Shown here one piece after another: positions 35,165 through 43,502 of a stretch of DNA of 64,000 nt (positions within the stretch are counted from its first letter, which is position 1; each line of letters opens with the position of its first letter). The stretch lies in assembly GCF_001553605.1 (NCBI RefSeq), contig NZ_CP014229.1, positions 2,570,501-2,634,500 on the forward strand. The letters run 5' to 3'. The translations under genes and the position numbers were made by a program. The notes under the pieces were generated by a model that was not told where the DNA came from, made no database searches, and was given only the letters and a program-made list of their open reading frames with translations. Source of the DNA: Desulfovibrio fairfieldensis (GTDB lineage Bacteria; Desulfobacterota; Desulfovibrionia; Desulfovibrionales; Desulfovibrionaceae).

Positions 35165-36393
35165 CCCAGCTCCGATTCCCCGGCGCGTCCGCCGTCGGGC
35201 AACAGGCCCAGCAGGGCTCTGGCCGTCAATTCCGGATCATGCCGTTGGGGATCTCCCTCGCAGACCATGTCGCGTTCCAGCAGAGGCACGCCCAAATCCG
35301 CCAGAGCGTGGCGGACTTCCGGCCCCAAGCCGCCCTCGTAGCGGCCGTTCCGGCTGTCCACCAGCACCCAGTGCAGGAGCTCTTCAGTGCGCGCCTCGGA
35401 CGCATCCTCGCGCAGATGACGCAGCAGCATGCCCACCTGCCCGACCAGGGAAAGGCCGTGCACTTCCGCATCATGGCCCGAGTTGGGGATGAAGATTTTA
35501 GGGCAGTTCGCGGCGGCCACGCTGCGGCCCACGCCCTGCGGCAGCAGATTGGCCAGCACACTGGTGTAAAAACTGCCCATGGGATAGCAGATGGCCCCGG
35601 CCGAACGCAGGTAGGCGGCCGCGGCGGGCGCCAGAGGCGGACGGCAGGGCGTCTGGGGATGAACGGCGGCCCCGGCGCGGTCCGGCTCGTGCACCGTAAG
35701 AAAAAGGCGGCGCACGGGACGCGTCAGCTCCTTGAAGCGGTGCTGGCCCACCAGGCGCGAACCGTCGTCCAGCTCCGCCGCCAGATGCAGGCTTTCGCCC
35801 GCAATGGGCAGCACCACCCCGCGCACCTGGAGCAGGCGGCTGAAAAAGGCCAGGACCGGCCCGAAATTACGCTTGTGGTGCAGATAGCCCCCGGCCAGGA
35901 TCAGATTGCCCAGGCTGGCAAGGCGCGGGTCAAAATCCCGGGGCATGCGCTCCAGAAAAAAACGCATGTGCAGGCGCAGGGCCCCGGCGAAGATCTCCGG
36001 CATGGCGGCCCAAAGCGGATGCTCCACCGCCGCCAGAGCCCGCAGTCGGGCGCGCAGGGCTTCAGCATTCCCTTCTTCGGGCAGGCGTCGGGCGCAGAAA
36101 TCGAGCACGTTCCGGGGCACCACGGCGCTGTCGGCCAGGGCCAGCAGGCGGTTGCGGATATCGCCCACGGCGGGCATGGCAAAAGCCCGGCGCAGAGCGG
36201 CGGAACTGCCGCCGGAATCAAAGGGGGTGATCAGATGGACGGAATTGTGGGTATAGCGGGTCAACTGGCGGCTTAAATCGCGCAAGGCCGTGCCGCCGGT
36301 AAAAAAAACGAGGCGCGGCCCCAGGGCCGGGATCAGGCCGGAAGCAGGGGGAGGCAGGGAAGCCGCCCCACGATTCTGGCCGTCGCTGTTCAT
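35161..36393 (-). CDS. CofD/YvcK-like protein (GAK-type CofD-related)
   Basis: The 410-residue protein has the CofD/YvcK nucleotide-binding start, LVFFTGGTALRDLSRQL, followed by TPFDSGGSSAALRRAFAMPAVGDIRNRLLAL. Later come ICYPMGSFYTSVLANLLPQGV and PKIFIPNSGHDAEVHGLSL. YvcK proteins affect cell-envelope metabolism and bind UDP-sugars; CofD transfers phospholactate in F420 synthesis. The sequence resembles the CofD-related proteins named with GAK systems, but no ATP-grasp or amphipathic partner lies nearby. ATG 36393 overlaps the exonuclease stop (ATGA) and has GGAG upstream. Substrate unknown. Confidence 0.82.
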   Translation of the reverse strand: MNSDGQNRGAASLPPPASGLIPALGPRLVFFTGGTALRDLSRQLTRYTHNSVHLITPFDSGGSSAALRRAFAMPAVGDIRNRLLALADSAVVPRNVLDFCARRLPEEGNAEALRARLRALAAVEHPLWAAMPEIFAGALRLHMRFFLERMPRDFDPRLASLGNLILAGGYLHHKRNFGPVLAFFSRLLQVRGVVLPIAGESLHLAAELDDGSRLVGQHRFKELTRPVRRLFLTVHEPDRAGAAVHPQTPCRPPLAPAAAAYLRSAGAICYPMGSFYTSVLANLLPQGVGRSVAAANCPKIFIPNSGHDAEVHGLSLVGQVGMLLRHLREDASEARTEELLHWVLVDSRNGRYEGGLGPEVRHALADLGVPLLERDMVCEGDPQRHDPELTARALLGLLPDGGRAGESELG

Positions 36394-37058
36394 GCGTCGC
36401 TCTCCGGTCCGGGGGTTGCGCGCGGGACAACCAGGCTGGCCGGACTGGCCGGAACCGGCGGAATGAGGCCGAACTCGCGCATGCGCAGAAAAATCAGGCG
36501 TCCGATCCAGGCATCCGTGGCGGCATAGGCGATCTGGCGCTGGCTCAGTTCCATCAGGCTCCAGTTGGAACACTGCGAGCCCTTGGAGATGCGCCAGCCG
36601 AAAAGATTGGCGGCCAGGGTGCGCAGCCCCTGGCTGGGCAGCTTGTGGGCGCGGGCCGCATTGCCCAGGTCCACCAGACCGGCGGGCTCAAAGTCGTGCA
36701 GCCTGGAGAGCTCACGCATGTCGTCGCGGATGCCCACACCGGCCTTGATGATGTTTGGATCGGCGAGAATCTCGGCCAGATGCGGGCCAAAGGGCAGCCA
36801 GGCCAGCTGGACCAGGTAGACGGCCCGTTCCGTCGCGAGCTGGATCAGCGAGGGCGCGTTGACCTTGCCCTTACGGAAGGTGGGCCGGGTTTCCGTATCG
36901 AAGCCCAGCACGCCGTCCGCGCGCAGATCGGGCAGGGCCTGCTTCCAGTCTTCCAGCACGCGGATCACATGCACCGGCCCCTGATAATGACAAAGGGGCA
37001 TGGCGTTGATTTCATCGCCGCTCAAACGGCGGCGCAGCATATTCAGGTCCATATGCAT
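36390..37058 (-). CDS. RNase D-like 3'-5' exonuclease (DEDDy)
   Basis: The 222-residue protein has the DEDD exonuclease motifs: GFDTETRP (ExoI, near residue 51), the second Asp around GVGIRDDMRELS and YAATDAWIGRLIFLRM (ExoIII with Tyr). It lacks the HRDC domains of full RNase D, so it is a single-domain form acting on RNA or DNA ends. It starts one base after the mnmE stop. The ATG at 37058 gives MHMDLNML; starts at Met3 or Met7 are also possible. Confidence 0.9.
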   Translation of the reverse strand: MHMDLNMLRRRLSGDEINAMPLCHYQGPVHVIRVLEDWKQALPDLRADGVLGFDTETRPTFRKGKVNAPSLIQLATERAVYLVQLAWLPFGPHLAEILADPNIIKAGVGIRDDMRELSRLHDFEPAGLVDLGNAARAHKLPSQGLRTLAANLFGWRISKGSQCSNWSLMELSQRQIAYAATDAWIGRLIFLRMREFGLIPPVPASPASLVVPRATPGPESDA

Positions 37059-38474
37059 TTATTTGCCGATGCAGAATTGGGCAAAGACCCTGTCCAGCAC
37101 TTCCGCAGGGCTGGACAGGCCCGTCACTTCACCAAGGTGCGCCGCCGCCGTATCCAGGCGCACGGCGCAGCAGTCATAGGGCTGGCCCGCGCGGACGTCC
37201 GCTTCCAGAGCTTCCAGCTCGGCCAACGCCTCTTCCAGAGCCAGTGCCTGCCGCGCGTTGGGCGCAAGGCCGTCGGACGGCGGCCTGTCGCGCCCGTCGG
37301 CCAGCAGGGCCTGCCGCAGAGCCATGGCCAGAGCGTCCACATTGTCGCCCGAACGCGCGCTTACCTTACAACAGGAAAGGCCGTCTGCCCAGCGCGGCGG
37401 GAACAATTCCGGCGAGCAGAGGTCGCTCTTGTTCCAGACCAGGAGCACGGGCGTATCTCCGGCCAGTCCCAGCACCTGGCGTGCCGCCGCGTCGGGGCAG
37501 CTTTCCGCGGCGGCTCCGGCCTCACCCAGGCGCGCGCCGTCCAGCACCAGCAGGATGCAATCCGCTTCGCCCAGTTTTTCCCGGCTCAGGGCCATGCCCA
37601 GGGCTTCCACGGCATCCGCGCCGTGCCGGCCCTCCTCGGTTTGGCGCAGACCGGCGGTATCCGTGAGGCGCACGGGCAGCCCGTCCAGATCGCAGGCTTC
37701 TTCCAGAAAATCGCGGGTCGTGCCCGGAATGTCCGTAACCAAAGCCCGATTGCGGCCCAGCAGCGCATTGAGCAGGCTGGATTTGCCCGCGTTCACCGCT
37801 CCGGCCAGGACCACGACGGCTCCCTGCTGCATGACGCGGGCCCGCTTCTGCCCGGCCAGCAGGCGCCGCACGGAGCAGGCCACTTCAGTCACGGCCCGGC
37901 CGAAGGCCGCCGGGGCAAGGCATTCCACCTCTTCCTCGGGAAAATCCACGGCCAGACAGACCTGGACGCGCAGAGCTTCCAGTTCTTCCCGCAAAGCCAG
38001 CACGCGGCGGCCCAACAGGCCGTCCAGGCGGTTCAGACTGTAACGCAGGGCTTCGCGCGAGGGCGCGGCGATAAGTTCGGCCACGGCTTCGGCCTGGCTC
38101 AAATCCATGCGCCCGTTGACAAAGGCCCGGCGCGAGAACTCGCCCCGCTCGGCCTGGCGCGCGCCCAGACGCAGAATGCTTTCCAGCACGGCCTGGACAA
38201 TAAGCGGGCCGCCGTGACAGTGAATTTCGGCCATATCCTCGCCGGTGAAGGTGCGCGGGCCGGGCATGAACACGGCCAGCACGTCGTCCAGGGCTTCACC
38301 ATACCGGTCCAGGACCCGGCCGCGGTGCAGGAACCAGGGGCGAAAATTTTCAAAACGCGGCGAAAGGGGCAGAAACATGCGCGCCAGCAACGCCTTGGCC
38401 CTCGGGCCGGAAAGGCGCACAATGCCGATGCCCCCGGCTCCGGGAGGCGTGGCTATGGCGGCAATGGTGGACAT
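37059..38474 (-). CDS. mnmE: tRNA modification GTPase MnmE
   Basis: The 471-residue GTPase works with MnmG to install cmnm5 groups on U34 of tRNAs. The N-terminal folate-binding domain begins TIAAIATPPGAGGIGIVRLSG. The G domain has GAVNAGKSSLLNALLG (Walker A), DIPGTTRDFLEE (switch), DTAGLRQTEEG and WNKSDL. The C-terminus ends CIGK, the family's conserved catalytic Cys motif. ATG 38474 matches the family N-terminus. It starts an overlapping run: mnmE, exonuclease, CofD-like, pseudouridine synthase. Confidence 0.97.
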   Translation of the reverse strand: MSTIAAIATPPGAGGIGIVRLSGPRAKALLARMFLPLSPRFENFRPWFLHRGRVLDRYGEALDDVLAVFMPGPRTFTGEDMAEIHCHGGPLIVQAVLESILRLGARQAERGEFSRRAFVNGRMDLSQAEAVAELIAAPSREALRYSLNRLDGLLGRRVLALREELEALRVQVCLAVDFPEEEVECLAPAAFGRAVTEVACSVRRLLAGQKRARVMQQGAVVVLAGAVNAGKSSLLNALLGRNRALVTDIPGTTRDFLEEACDLDGLPVRLTDTAGLRQTEEGRHGADAVEALGMALSREKLGEADCILLVLDGARLGEAGAAAESCPDAAARQVLGLAGDTPVLLVWNKSDLCSPELFPPRWADGLSCCKVSARSGDNVDALAMALRQALLADGRDRPPSDGLAPNARQALALEEALAELEALEADVRAGQPYDCCAVRLDTAAAHLGEVTGLSSPAEVLDRVFAQFCIGK

Positions 38475-38499
38475 GGACAGCTTTGCTCCCTGGAGCATT

Positions 38500-38710
38500 T
38501 TAGAGCATCTCAACGTTGGAATGCTTTACTACGAAACCGTAAGCGCACGTTATTTGCGCTGTCGCTTCTCCCGTCAGCGTGCTTACGAGCTTTACGGCGA
38601 GGACAGTCGGGCTGAACGGCGGAGTAAGCGTATCGTCAGCTTTGAAATTTTACAAATTTCAAAGCTGGCACACGGTGCGGCGTTAGAGCAATTTCACTTT
38701 GAAATTGCTC
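38500..38710. repeat. Repeat family C copy 1 and AGAGC palindrome between jag and mnmE
   Basis: CGTAAGCGCACGTTATTTGC, TTACGAGCTTTACGG and CGAGGACAGTC at 38538-38630 match 40117-40205 in order. A TTTGAAATTTTACAAATTTC palindrome follows at about 38640, and the AGAGCAATTTCA palindrome occupies 38685-38710, 12 bases before the jag stop. No coding sequence is evident. Confidence 0.65.
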
Positions 38711-38722
38711 CAAAATCGTCCG

Positions 38723-39952
38723 CTACGCTTTTTCCAGCTTCCGGCGCATGATGACCACTCTTTTCATGGGACCGTCGCCGGTGCTGCGGGTTTGCACATC
38801 CCCGGCGTCCTGGAGGCAGACATGCACAATGCGCCGGTGATAGGAAGAAAGGGGCCGCGTGGAATACGAACGTCCGCTCTGGCGCACCCTTTCAGCCAGG
38901 GCCAGGGCCATTTCCCGCAATTTTTCGTCCTGGCGCCGACGGTATTCCCCGGCGTCCAGCTGCACACGCACGGCGGCATTCATACCCCGCGACACAACGC
39001 GCGACACCAGATACTGCAAAGCCGCCAGGGTCTGGCCCTCACGCCCGATAAGCAGACCGGAGTCCTCGTCGCAGTCCACGCAGACCTGCACCCGGCCCTC
39101 GCCCACTTTGACGTCGAGGCACATCTCCGTACCCACAATGGGCCGCACCAGCTCGCGCACGGCCTCCTGAACCAGAGCCTCCAGACGGACGGCATCCAGC
39201 TGCTCCACAGGCGTCACGGGCAGACCTTCACCGGCTTCGTCCAGATCCTCCCCAGACAGATCCAGTCCCTCGCCGGGCGTTCCTTCCCGGCTTCCAGGGC
39301 GGCTTTCCTCGCGCCGGGGCCGGGCACGCCCGGAAGCGCGGCCGGATTCCCGCCGCCCGCCTGCGCGTGTTTCCGCGCGGGCCTCGTCACGGCCTGCGGC
39401 GCACGCGGCTTCCCGCTCCTCGCTTTGGCCTTCAGGACGATTCTCGTCCCCAGCCGGAGCGACGTCAGCGCGGGCACCCACTTCCGGCTCCGGTGCGGAA
39501 CGGATGGACGGCGCGGCCTGGGCCGTCTCTTCCATTTCCCCAGCGGGAGCCGCGCCGGACTCGGGCGGCGTCGCCGCGCGGGCACAAGACTCTTCAGCGG
39601 CAATGGAAGCGGCGTTTTTGCGCCCGCGCTCCTGGCTCTGCTCCCGCCCGCGCCGGGGGCGTTCCTGCCGGGCGTTCTTTTCCGGGATACGCGGAGCCGC
39701 GCCTGCGGACTCCCCTTCTTCGTCGGGGGCGGCAGCGCCTTTTTTGCCCAGGATGCTTTCCACAGCCTCGCGCAGATGGGCCCTGCGCGCGCGCACCTTG
39801 GCCTTGCGCGCTCCCACGATGCCGAAAATGCCGGACTTGGCGTCCTGGAGTATTTCAATCTCCAGCTTTTCCCGCGCCGTGTTGAAGTAGCCGCAGGCTT
39901 CCTCGATGGCGCTGTCCAGGTCTTTGCCCTGAAATTCTTTGAACCCTTCCAT
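38723..39952 (-). CDS. jag: Jag/KhpB-like RNA-binding protein (Jag_N, KH, R3H)
   Basis: The 409-residue protein has an N-terminal Jag domain (KEFQGKDLDSAIEEACGYF, residues 3-50) and a C-terminal KH-R3H pair. LLIGREGQTLAALQYLVSRVV is the KH loop and SYHRRIVHVCLQD lies in the R3H part. Between them, about residues 75-235 form a charged low-complexity linker rich in Glu, Arg, Ala and Pro, longer than in most relatives. Jag/KhpB proteins bind RNA and are linked to cell division and membrane protein quality. GAGG precedes ATG 39952. It lies in the conserved yidC-jag-mnmE order, though separated from both by repeats. Confidence 0.93.
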   Translation of the reverse strand: MEGFKEFQGKDLDSAIEEACGYFNTAREKLEIEILQDAKSGIFGIVGARKAKVRARRAHLREAVESILGKKGAAAPDEEGESAGAAPRIPEKNARQERPRRGREQSQERGRKNAASIAAEESCARAATPPESGAAPAGEMEETAQAAPSIRSAPEPEVGARADVAPAGDENRPEGQSEEREAACAAGRDEARAETRAGGRRESGRASGRARPRREESRPGSREGTPGEGLDLSGEDLDEAGEGLPVTPVEQLDAVRLEALVQEAVRELVRPIVGTEMCLDVKVGEGRVQVCVDCDEDSGLLIGREGQTLAALQYLVSRVVSRGMNAAVRVQLDAGEYRRRQDEKLREMALALAERVRQSGRSYSTRPLSSYHRRIVHVCLQDAGDVQTRSTGDGPMKRVVIMRRKLEKA

Positions 39953-40059
39953 AACGAACCTCACTCACACAGAGAGGACAAAATCAGCTCGATGCCGGAG
40001 CACGACGGATGTTCCAACGCGGCATACGCCGGGCACGCCTCATGTCTAATTTTCAAATT

Positions 40060-40205
40060 AGAGCGATTTCACTTTGAAATTGCTCTGGCGGCTGCATAAG
40101 CAGACGCCCGCCACGAAGGCGTAAGCGCAATTTATTTGCGCGGTTGTCTCGCCCGTTAGCGAGTCTTCGAGCTTTACGGGCGAGGACAGCAGAGCGAGCG
40201 GCTTA
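40060..40205. repeat. AGAGC palindrome and repeat family C copy 2
   Basis: The palindrome 40060-40086 (arms AGAGCGATTTCA/TGAAATTGCTCT) precedes the family C segment 40117-40205: CGTAAGCGCAATTTATTTGC, CGAGCTTTACGGGCGAGGAC. A TTTGAGAATGTCAATTCTCAAA palindrome follows at about 40212. The gap between jag and yidC (39953-40562) therefore consists largely of repeats. Confidence 0.65.
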
Positions 40206-40562
40206 AAAACTTTGAGAATGTCAATTCTCAAAGGTAATCTGCTCTAGACGCACAAACCCCATAGGGCTTTGCGGCGACGCAGCCGCCGTGAGTCAGCGAA
40301 AAACCACATTTTTTCGCTGACGATCCTGCGAAAATTGAGAGCATAACCATGCTCGAATTTTTGCAGTCAGATACAATAAAAGCGGGCGCATCTTTAAAAT
40401 CCCGCATTGCCTTTTCGGACGGGAAAGGCCGCCCGCAGGCAACGCGCGGCAGGGATTTGCGGGCAAATCCCTGCCGCGCGGCTCAACATTTTTACAGCGT
40501 TTTTCGATTGAAATATTACACAGTTCAATCGTGAATCGCTCTACCTCTACACCTGAACCGTT
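40206..40562. other. Hairpin-rich spacer downstream of yidC
   Basis: No gene is seen. An 18-base perfect inverted repeat, CGCGCGGCAGGGATTTGC at 40443-40460 with its complement at 40463-40480, leaves only a two-base loop. On the minus strand it lies downstream of yidC and could end that transcript. GTCAGCGAAAAA/TTTTTTCGCTGAC near 40293-40323 forms another stem. A related GCAGGGATTTG...GCAAATCC arrangement occurs at about 44461-44482. Confidence 0.5.
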
Positions 40563-42218
40563 CTACGCCTCGGCCCGCGCGGCGGCCTTGTTCTTACGCA
40601 TCATCAGCCACTGCTGGAAGATGGACAGGATGTTGTTGACCAGCCAGTAGATGACGAGGCCCGAGGGGAAGCCCAGGAACAGCACCGTGAAGATCAGAGG
40701 CAGGAACATCATGATCTTCTGCTGGGTGGGATCCGTGGCCGGGGGGCTCATCCTCTGCTGCAGGAACATGGTCAGGCCCATGATGACCGGCGTGATGTAA
40801 TAGGGATCCTTGGCCGAAAGGTCGGCCAGCCAGAGCTTGTCCGTAAAGGGCAGATACATGATGAACGGCGCGTGTCTGAGCTCAATGGACGTGAGCAGGG
40901 CCTGGTACAGGCCGAAGAAGACCGGCAGCTGGATCAGAATGGGCACACAGCCGCTGGCCGGGTTGACGCCGTAGGTCTTGTACAGAGCCATGACTTCCTT
41001 GTTCATGAGCTCCTTGTTGTCCTTATACTTTTCCCTGATGGCCGTCATCATGGGCTGAAGCTTCTTCATCTTCTCCATGGACGCATAGCTCTTGGCCGTC
41101 AGGGGCCAGAACACGGCCTTGATCACGATGGTCAGCAGAATAATGGCCACGCCCCAGTTATGCACGTACTTGTGGAAGAACTCCAGCAACCAGAGCAGAC
41201 CCTTGGCGATGATGCTGAACATGCCCAGGTCGATGCTCTTGGCCAGCTGGTCGGACACGGCCAGCAACTGGGTGCGGTCCTTGGGGCCCAGCCAGTAGGA
41301 AACCGTCAGTTCCTTTTCCTGCCCCGGCGCGAGAAGATTTTCAGGCTCTTCAACGGCGGTGCGGTAGACGGTTTTCTGCAACAGGCCCTTGACCGTGACG
41401 TTGTTGGTTTCGCCGGGCAGCACGGCGGACAGGAAATAAGTGCTCATGGCCCCGGCCCAGTAAATCTTGCCCGTGGCCTGCACGCCCGTGCTTTCCAGGG
41501 TTTTGCTCGAAGATTCCTCGGACAGACTGCCGTCGTTGTCCCAGGCCACGCGCATGGAATCATAGCGGCCGCCGGCCGCATTGCTGGCGTCGGAGGCCAC
41601 GGTGTAACTCACACGCACACTGCGGGGCTGATCCCCGGCATTGATGAGCCGGATTTTTTCCTTAATCAGATAGGAGTCCGCGTTGAAGGTCAGTTCGCGG
41701 ACCACGCGCAGGTTGTCCACCACGCCCACAAGGCGCAACGCGCCCTGCTGACCGGCGTCCAGCTTCAGGTTCTGCTCGCCGCTGTCCAGCGACCACTGGC
41801 CGGTGCTCCAGGACGGCTGGCTGTTGATCACCAGACCTAACGGCGCCACAGCGGCCGTGCGTTCGTCCACCATGTTCACCAGGGGCGAATCCGGCGCGAG
41901 ACCGGTCTGGAATTTTTTGAGCTTGAAGGAGCGCAGCGGGCCGCCGCCGGTGTAGAAAACAGCTTCGTACAGCGGGGAATCAACGGTCAGGTCGCGGCCG
42001 GGAGCCGGAGTGAACACGGGCAACGTCGCGGCTTTGGCGGCTTCTTCCTTGTGCTGTTCCGCCTTGACCGCCTCCTGACGGACAGCCTCCTGCTGCTGCG
42101 CCACCGCCGCCGGGTCGGGCGTCTGCACCCATCCCATGTATTCGGCCAGACGTCCCCAACCGAAAAGAATCACTAAGCACAACACAATGGCCAGAATCAA
42201 ATTTTTGCTGTCTTGCAT
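40563..42218 (-). CDS. yidC: Membrane protein insertase YidC
   Basis: The 551-residue insertase places proteins into the inner membrane alone or with SecYEG. An N-terminal helix (LILAIVLCLVILFGWGRLAEYMG) is followed by a large periplasmic domain (about residues 60-330). The conserved five-helix core then contains NWGVAIILLTIVIKAVFWPLTAKSY-type and GCVPILIQLPVFFGLYQALL-type segments, and a C-terminal basic tail. I use ATG 42218 (MQDSKNLIL); a GTG 12 bases upstream is possible. The start lies just after the yidD stop. Confidence 0.96.
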   Translation of the reverse strand: MQDSKNLILAIVLCLVILFGWGRLAEYMGWVQTPDPAAVAQQQEAVRQEAVKAEQHKEEAAKAATLPVFTPAPGRDLTVDSPLYEAVFYTGGGPLRSFKLKKFQTGLAPDSPLVNMVDERTAAVAPLGLVINSQPSWSTGQWSLDSGEQNLKLDAGQQGALRLVGVVDNLRVVRELTFNADSYLIKEKIRLINAGDQPRSVRVSYTVASDASNAAGGRYDSMRVAWDNDGSLSEESSSKTLESTGVQATGKIYWAGAMSTYFLSAVLPGETNNVTVKGLLQKTVYRTAVEEPENLLAPGQEKELTVSYWLGPKDRTQLLAVSDQLAKSIDLGMFSIIAKGLLWLLEFFHKYVHNWGVAIILLTIVIKAVFWPLTAKSYASMEKMKKLQPMMTAIREKYKDNKELMNKEVMALYKTYGVNPASGCVPILIQLPVFFGLYQALLTSIELRHAPFIMYLPFTDKLWLADLSAKDPYYITPVIMGLTMFLQQRMSPPATDPTQQKIMMFLPLIFTVLFLGFPSGLVIYWLVNNILSIFQQWLMMRKNKAAARAEA

Positions 42219-42226
42219 GTGGACGC

Positions 42227-42490
42227 TCACTCCTGGGACAGAGGCGGGACGTCGCGGCGACGCCGTGGGGGTGGAACAGGGTCATAACCTGAACCGCCCC
42301 AAGGATGGCAGCGGGCCAGACGCCGCAGCGCCAGCCAGCCGCCGCGCAACACGCCGTGGCGCAGGATGGCCTCCACGGCATAGGCGGAACAGGTGGGATA
42401 AAAGCGGCAGGCGGGGGGCAGCACCGGCGATATGCAGCGCTGATAGATACGTATGGGTAAAACGCAAAGGCCGCGCAGCAGCATTTTCAT
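42227..42490 (-). CDS. yidD: Membrane protein insertion efficiency factor YidD
   Basis: The 87-residue protein starts [20 protein letters not shown] and has the family signature [22 protein letters not shown] with its three conserved Cys, followed by [17 protein letters not shown]. YidD is an amphipathic inner-membrane-associated protein that aids YidC-dependent insertion. GAGG precedes ATG 42490; the longer open frame upstream is not conserved. It lies between rnpA and yidC as in most bacteria. Confidence 0.95.
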   Translation of the reverse strand: MKMLLRGLCVLPIRIYQRCISPVLPPACRFYPTCSAYAVEAILRHGVLRGGWLALRRLARCHPWGGSGYDPVPPPRRRRDVPPLSQE

Positions 42491-42602
42491 CACACCCCAC
42501 CTCGGGCCGTCGCGCGCGGCAACGGCCCGGCGCCCCCAAAGGAGACGCCCTCCCACGGACCGCGACGGCTCGGAGCCGCTCGGCCCGTGGGGCGTTTTCG
42601 AT

Positions 42603-42986
42603 TCAATCGCATGCTTCGGCCGCCCGCCCGCGCCGGGCTATCCGCCGCAGCAGCGGCAGAAATTCGGCGGTCACGCGGGAAAGGTCCAGCGCGTCACCGC
42701 CGGTATGCCTTTTCGCCACAGCCACCAGATCAGCATGGACCGGCAGGAGGTCGGAGTGCAAACGGAAAAACTCCCGCAGCAAACGCTTGACGCGATTGCG
42801 GACCACCGCATTGCCTACTTTGCGGGAAACAGCCATGCCCGTGCGCGTACAATCGCCGACATGCTCTCTCGGAAGCACAAACAGGAGGAAATGCTCGGTA
42901 TGGTAACGTCTGCCCCGCTCATAACAGGCGGTAAATTCCGCCCTGCGGCGAACACGGACGTGCCGTGGAAAGGTCAGACGCGACAC
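42603..42986 (-). CDS. rnpA: Ribonuclease P protein component
   Basis: The 127-residue basic protein assists the RNase P RNA in maturing tRNA 5' ends. It has the N-terminal [17 protein letters not shown] segment and the RNR signature in [20 protein letters not shown]. Initiation appears to be at GTG 42986, with GGGGGC upstream; no ATG lies closer to the conserved start. It is located 42 bases after the rpmH stop. Confidence 0.96.
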   Translation of the reverse strand: MSRLTFPRHVRVRRRAEFTACYERGRRYHTEHFLLFVLPREHVGDCTRTGMAVSRKVGNAVVRNRVKRLLREFFRLHSDLLPVHADLVAVAKRHTGGDALDLSRVTAEFLPLLRRIARRGRAAEACD

Positions 42987-43028
42987 AAAAGCCCCCGGCG
43001 TACGACAAGGGCGGTCATACCCGTCCGG

Positions 43029-43163
43029 CTAGGCACTCAGGTTTTTGCGGCCCTTGGCGCGACGGCGGCGCAGAATGGCGCGGCCGCTGGGGGTAGCCAT
43101 GCGGGCGCGGAAACCGTGGGTGCGGGCTCTTCTGATTTTACTGGGTTGGTATGTTCTTTTCAT
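43029..43163 (-). CDS. rpmH: Large ribosomal subunit protein bL34
   Basis: The 44-residue protein reads [18 protein letters not shown], then [20 protein letters not shown] and a short end, matching L34 throughout. GGGAGC lies seven bases before ATG 43163. It heads the rpmH-rnpA-yidD-yidC run. In many bacteria this lies beside dnaA and the origin; here no dnaA or cluster of DnaA boxes is visible. Confidence 0.97.
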   Translation of the reverse strand: MKRTYQPSKIRRARTHGFRARMATPSGRAILRRRRAKGRKNLSA

Positions 43164-43360
43164 GACTCTGCTCCCTTCTCTTTTTTACGCACTCCGCCCG
43201 CGACAATGGCGCGGCAGGTTGCCGGACTCCGGAACTATCGGCCCGGAAACAGGGGCGGACGCGGATGCTGCGGGTTTTACCCGTGTTTCGCGCCGACGGC
43301 ATACCCGCGCGGCTGCACAAAACGGTCTGAACCCTGAACGGTAAAATATATGGAAGAAGC

Positions 43361-43389
43361 TACATACACGCCCGCCGTCCCCTCGTCAA
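43361..43389 (-). promoter_or_regulatory. Sigma-70-type promoter candidate for rpmH operon
   Basis: On the minus strand TTGACG (43384-43389) and TATGTA (43361-43366) are separated by exactly 17 bases. The transcript would start near 43353 and have a leader of about 190 bases before rpmH. The rest of the 43164-43502 spacer shows no gene. Confidence 0.5.
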
Positions 43390-43502
43390 GCGGCGCACAT
43401 GACGAGGATCGCTCCGGTCCCGGCGGAAAAAGGCGCGCGGCCGCCCGGACCGGGCCTCGACAGCCGGTCGACCTTCCGCAATGCCCGGAGAAATTTTCCG
43501 GA

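Noticed and set aside
43164-43502. Replication origin next to rpmH
   Set aside because: No dnaA gene and no DnaA boxes (TTATCCACA or close variants) are visible; the neighbouring genes are unrelated.
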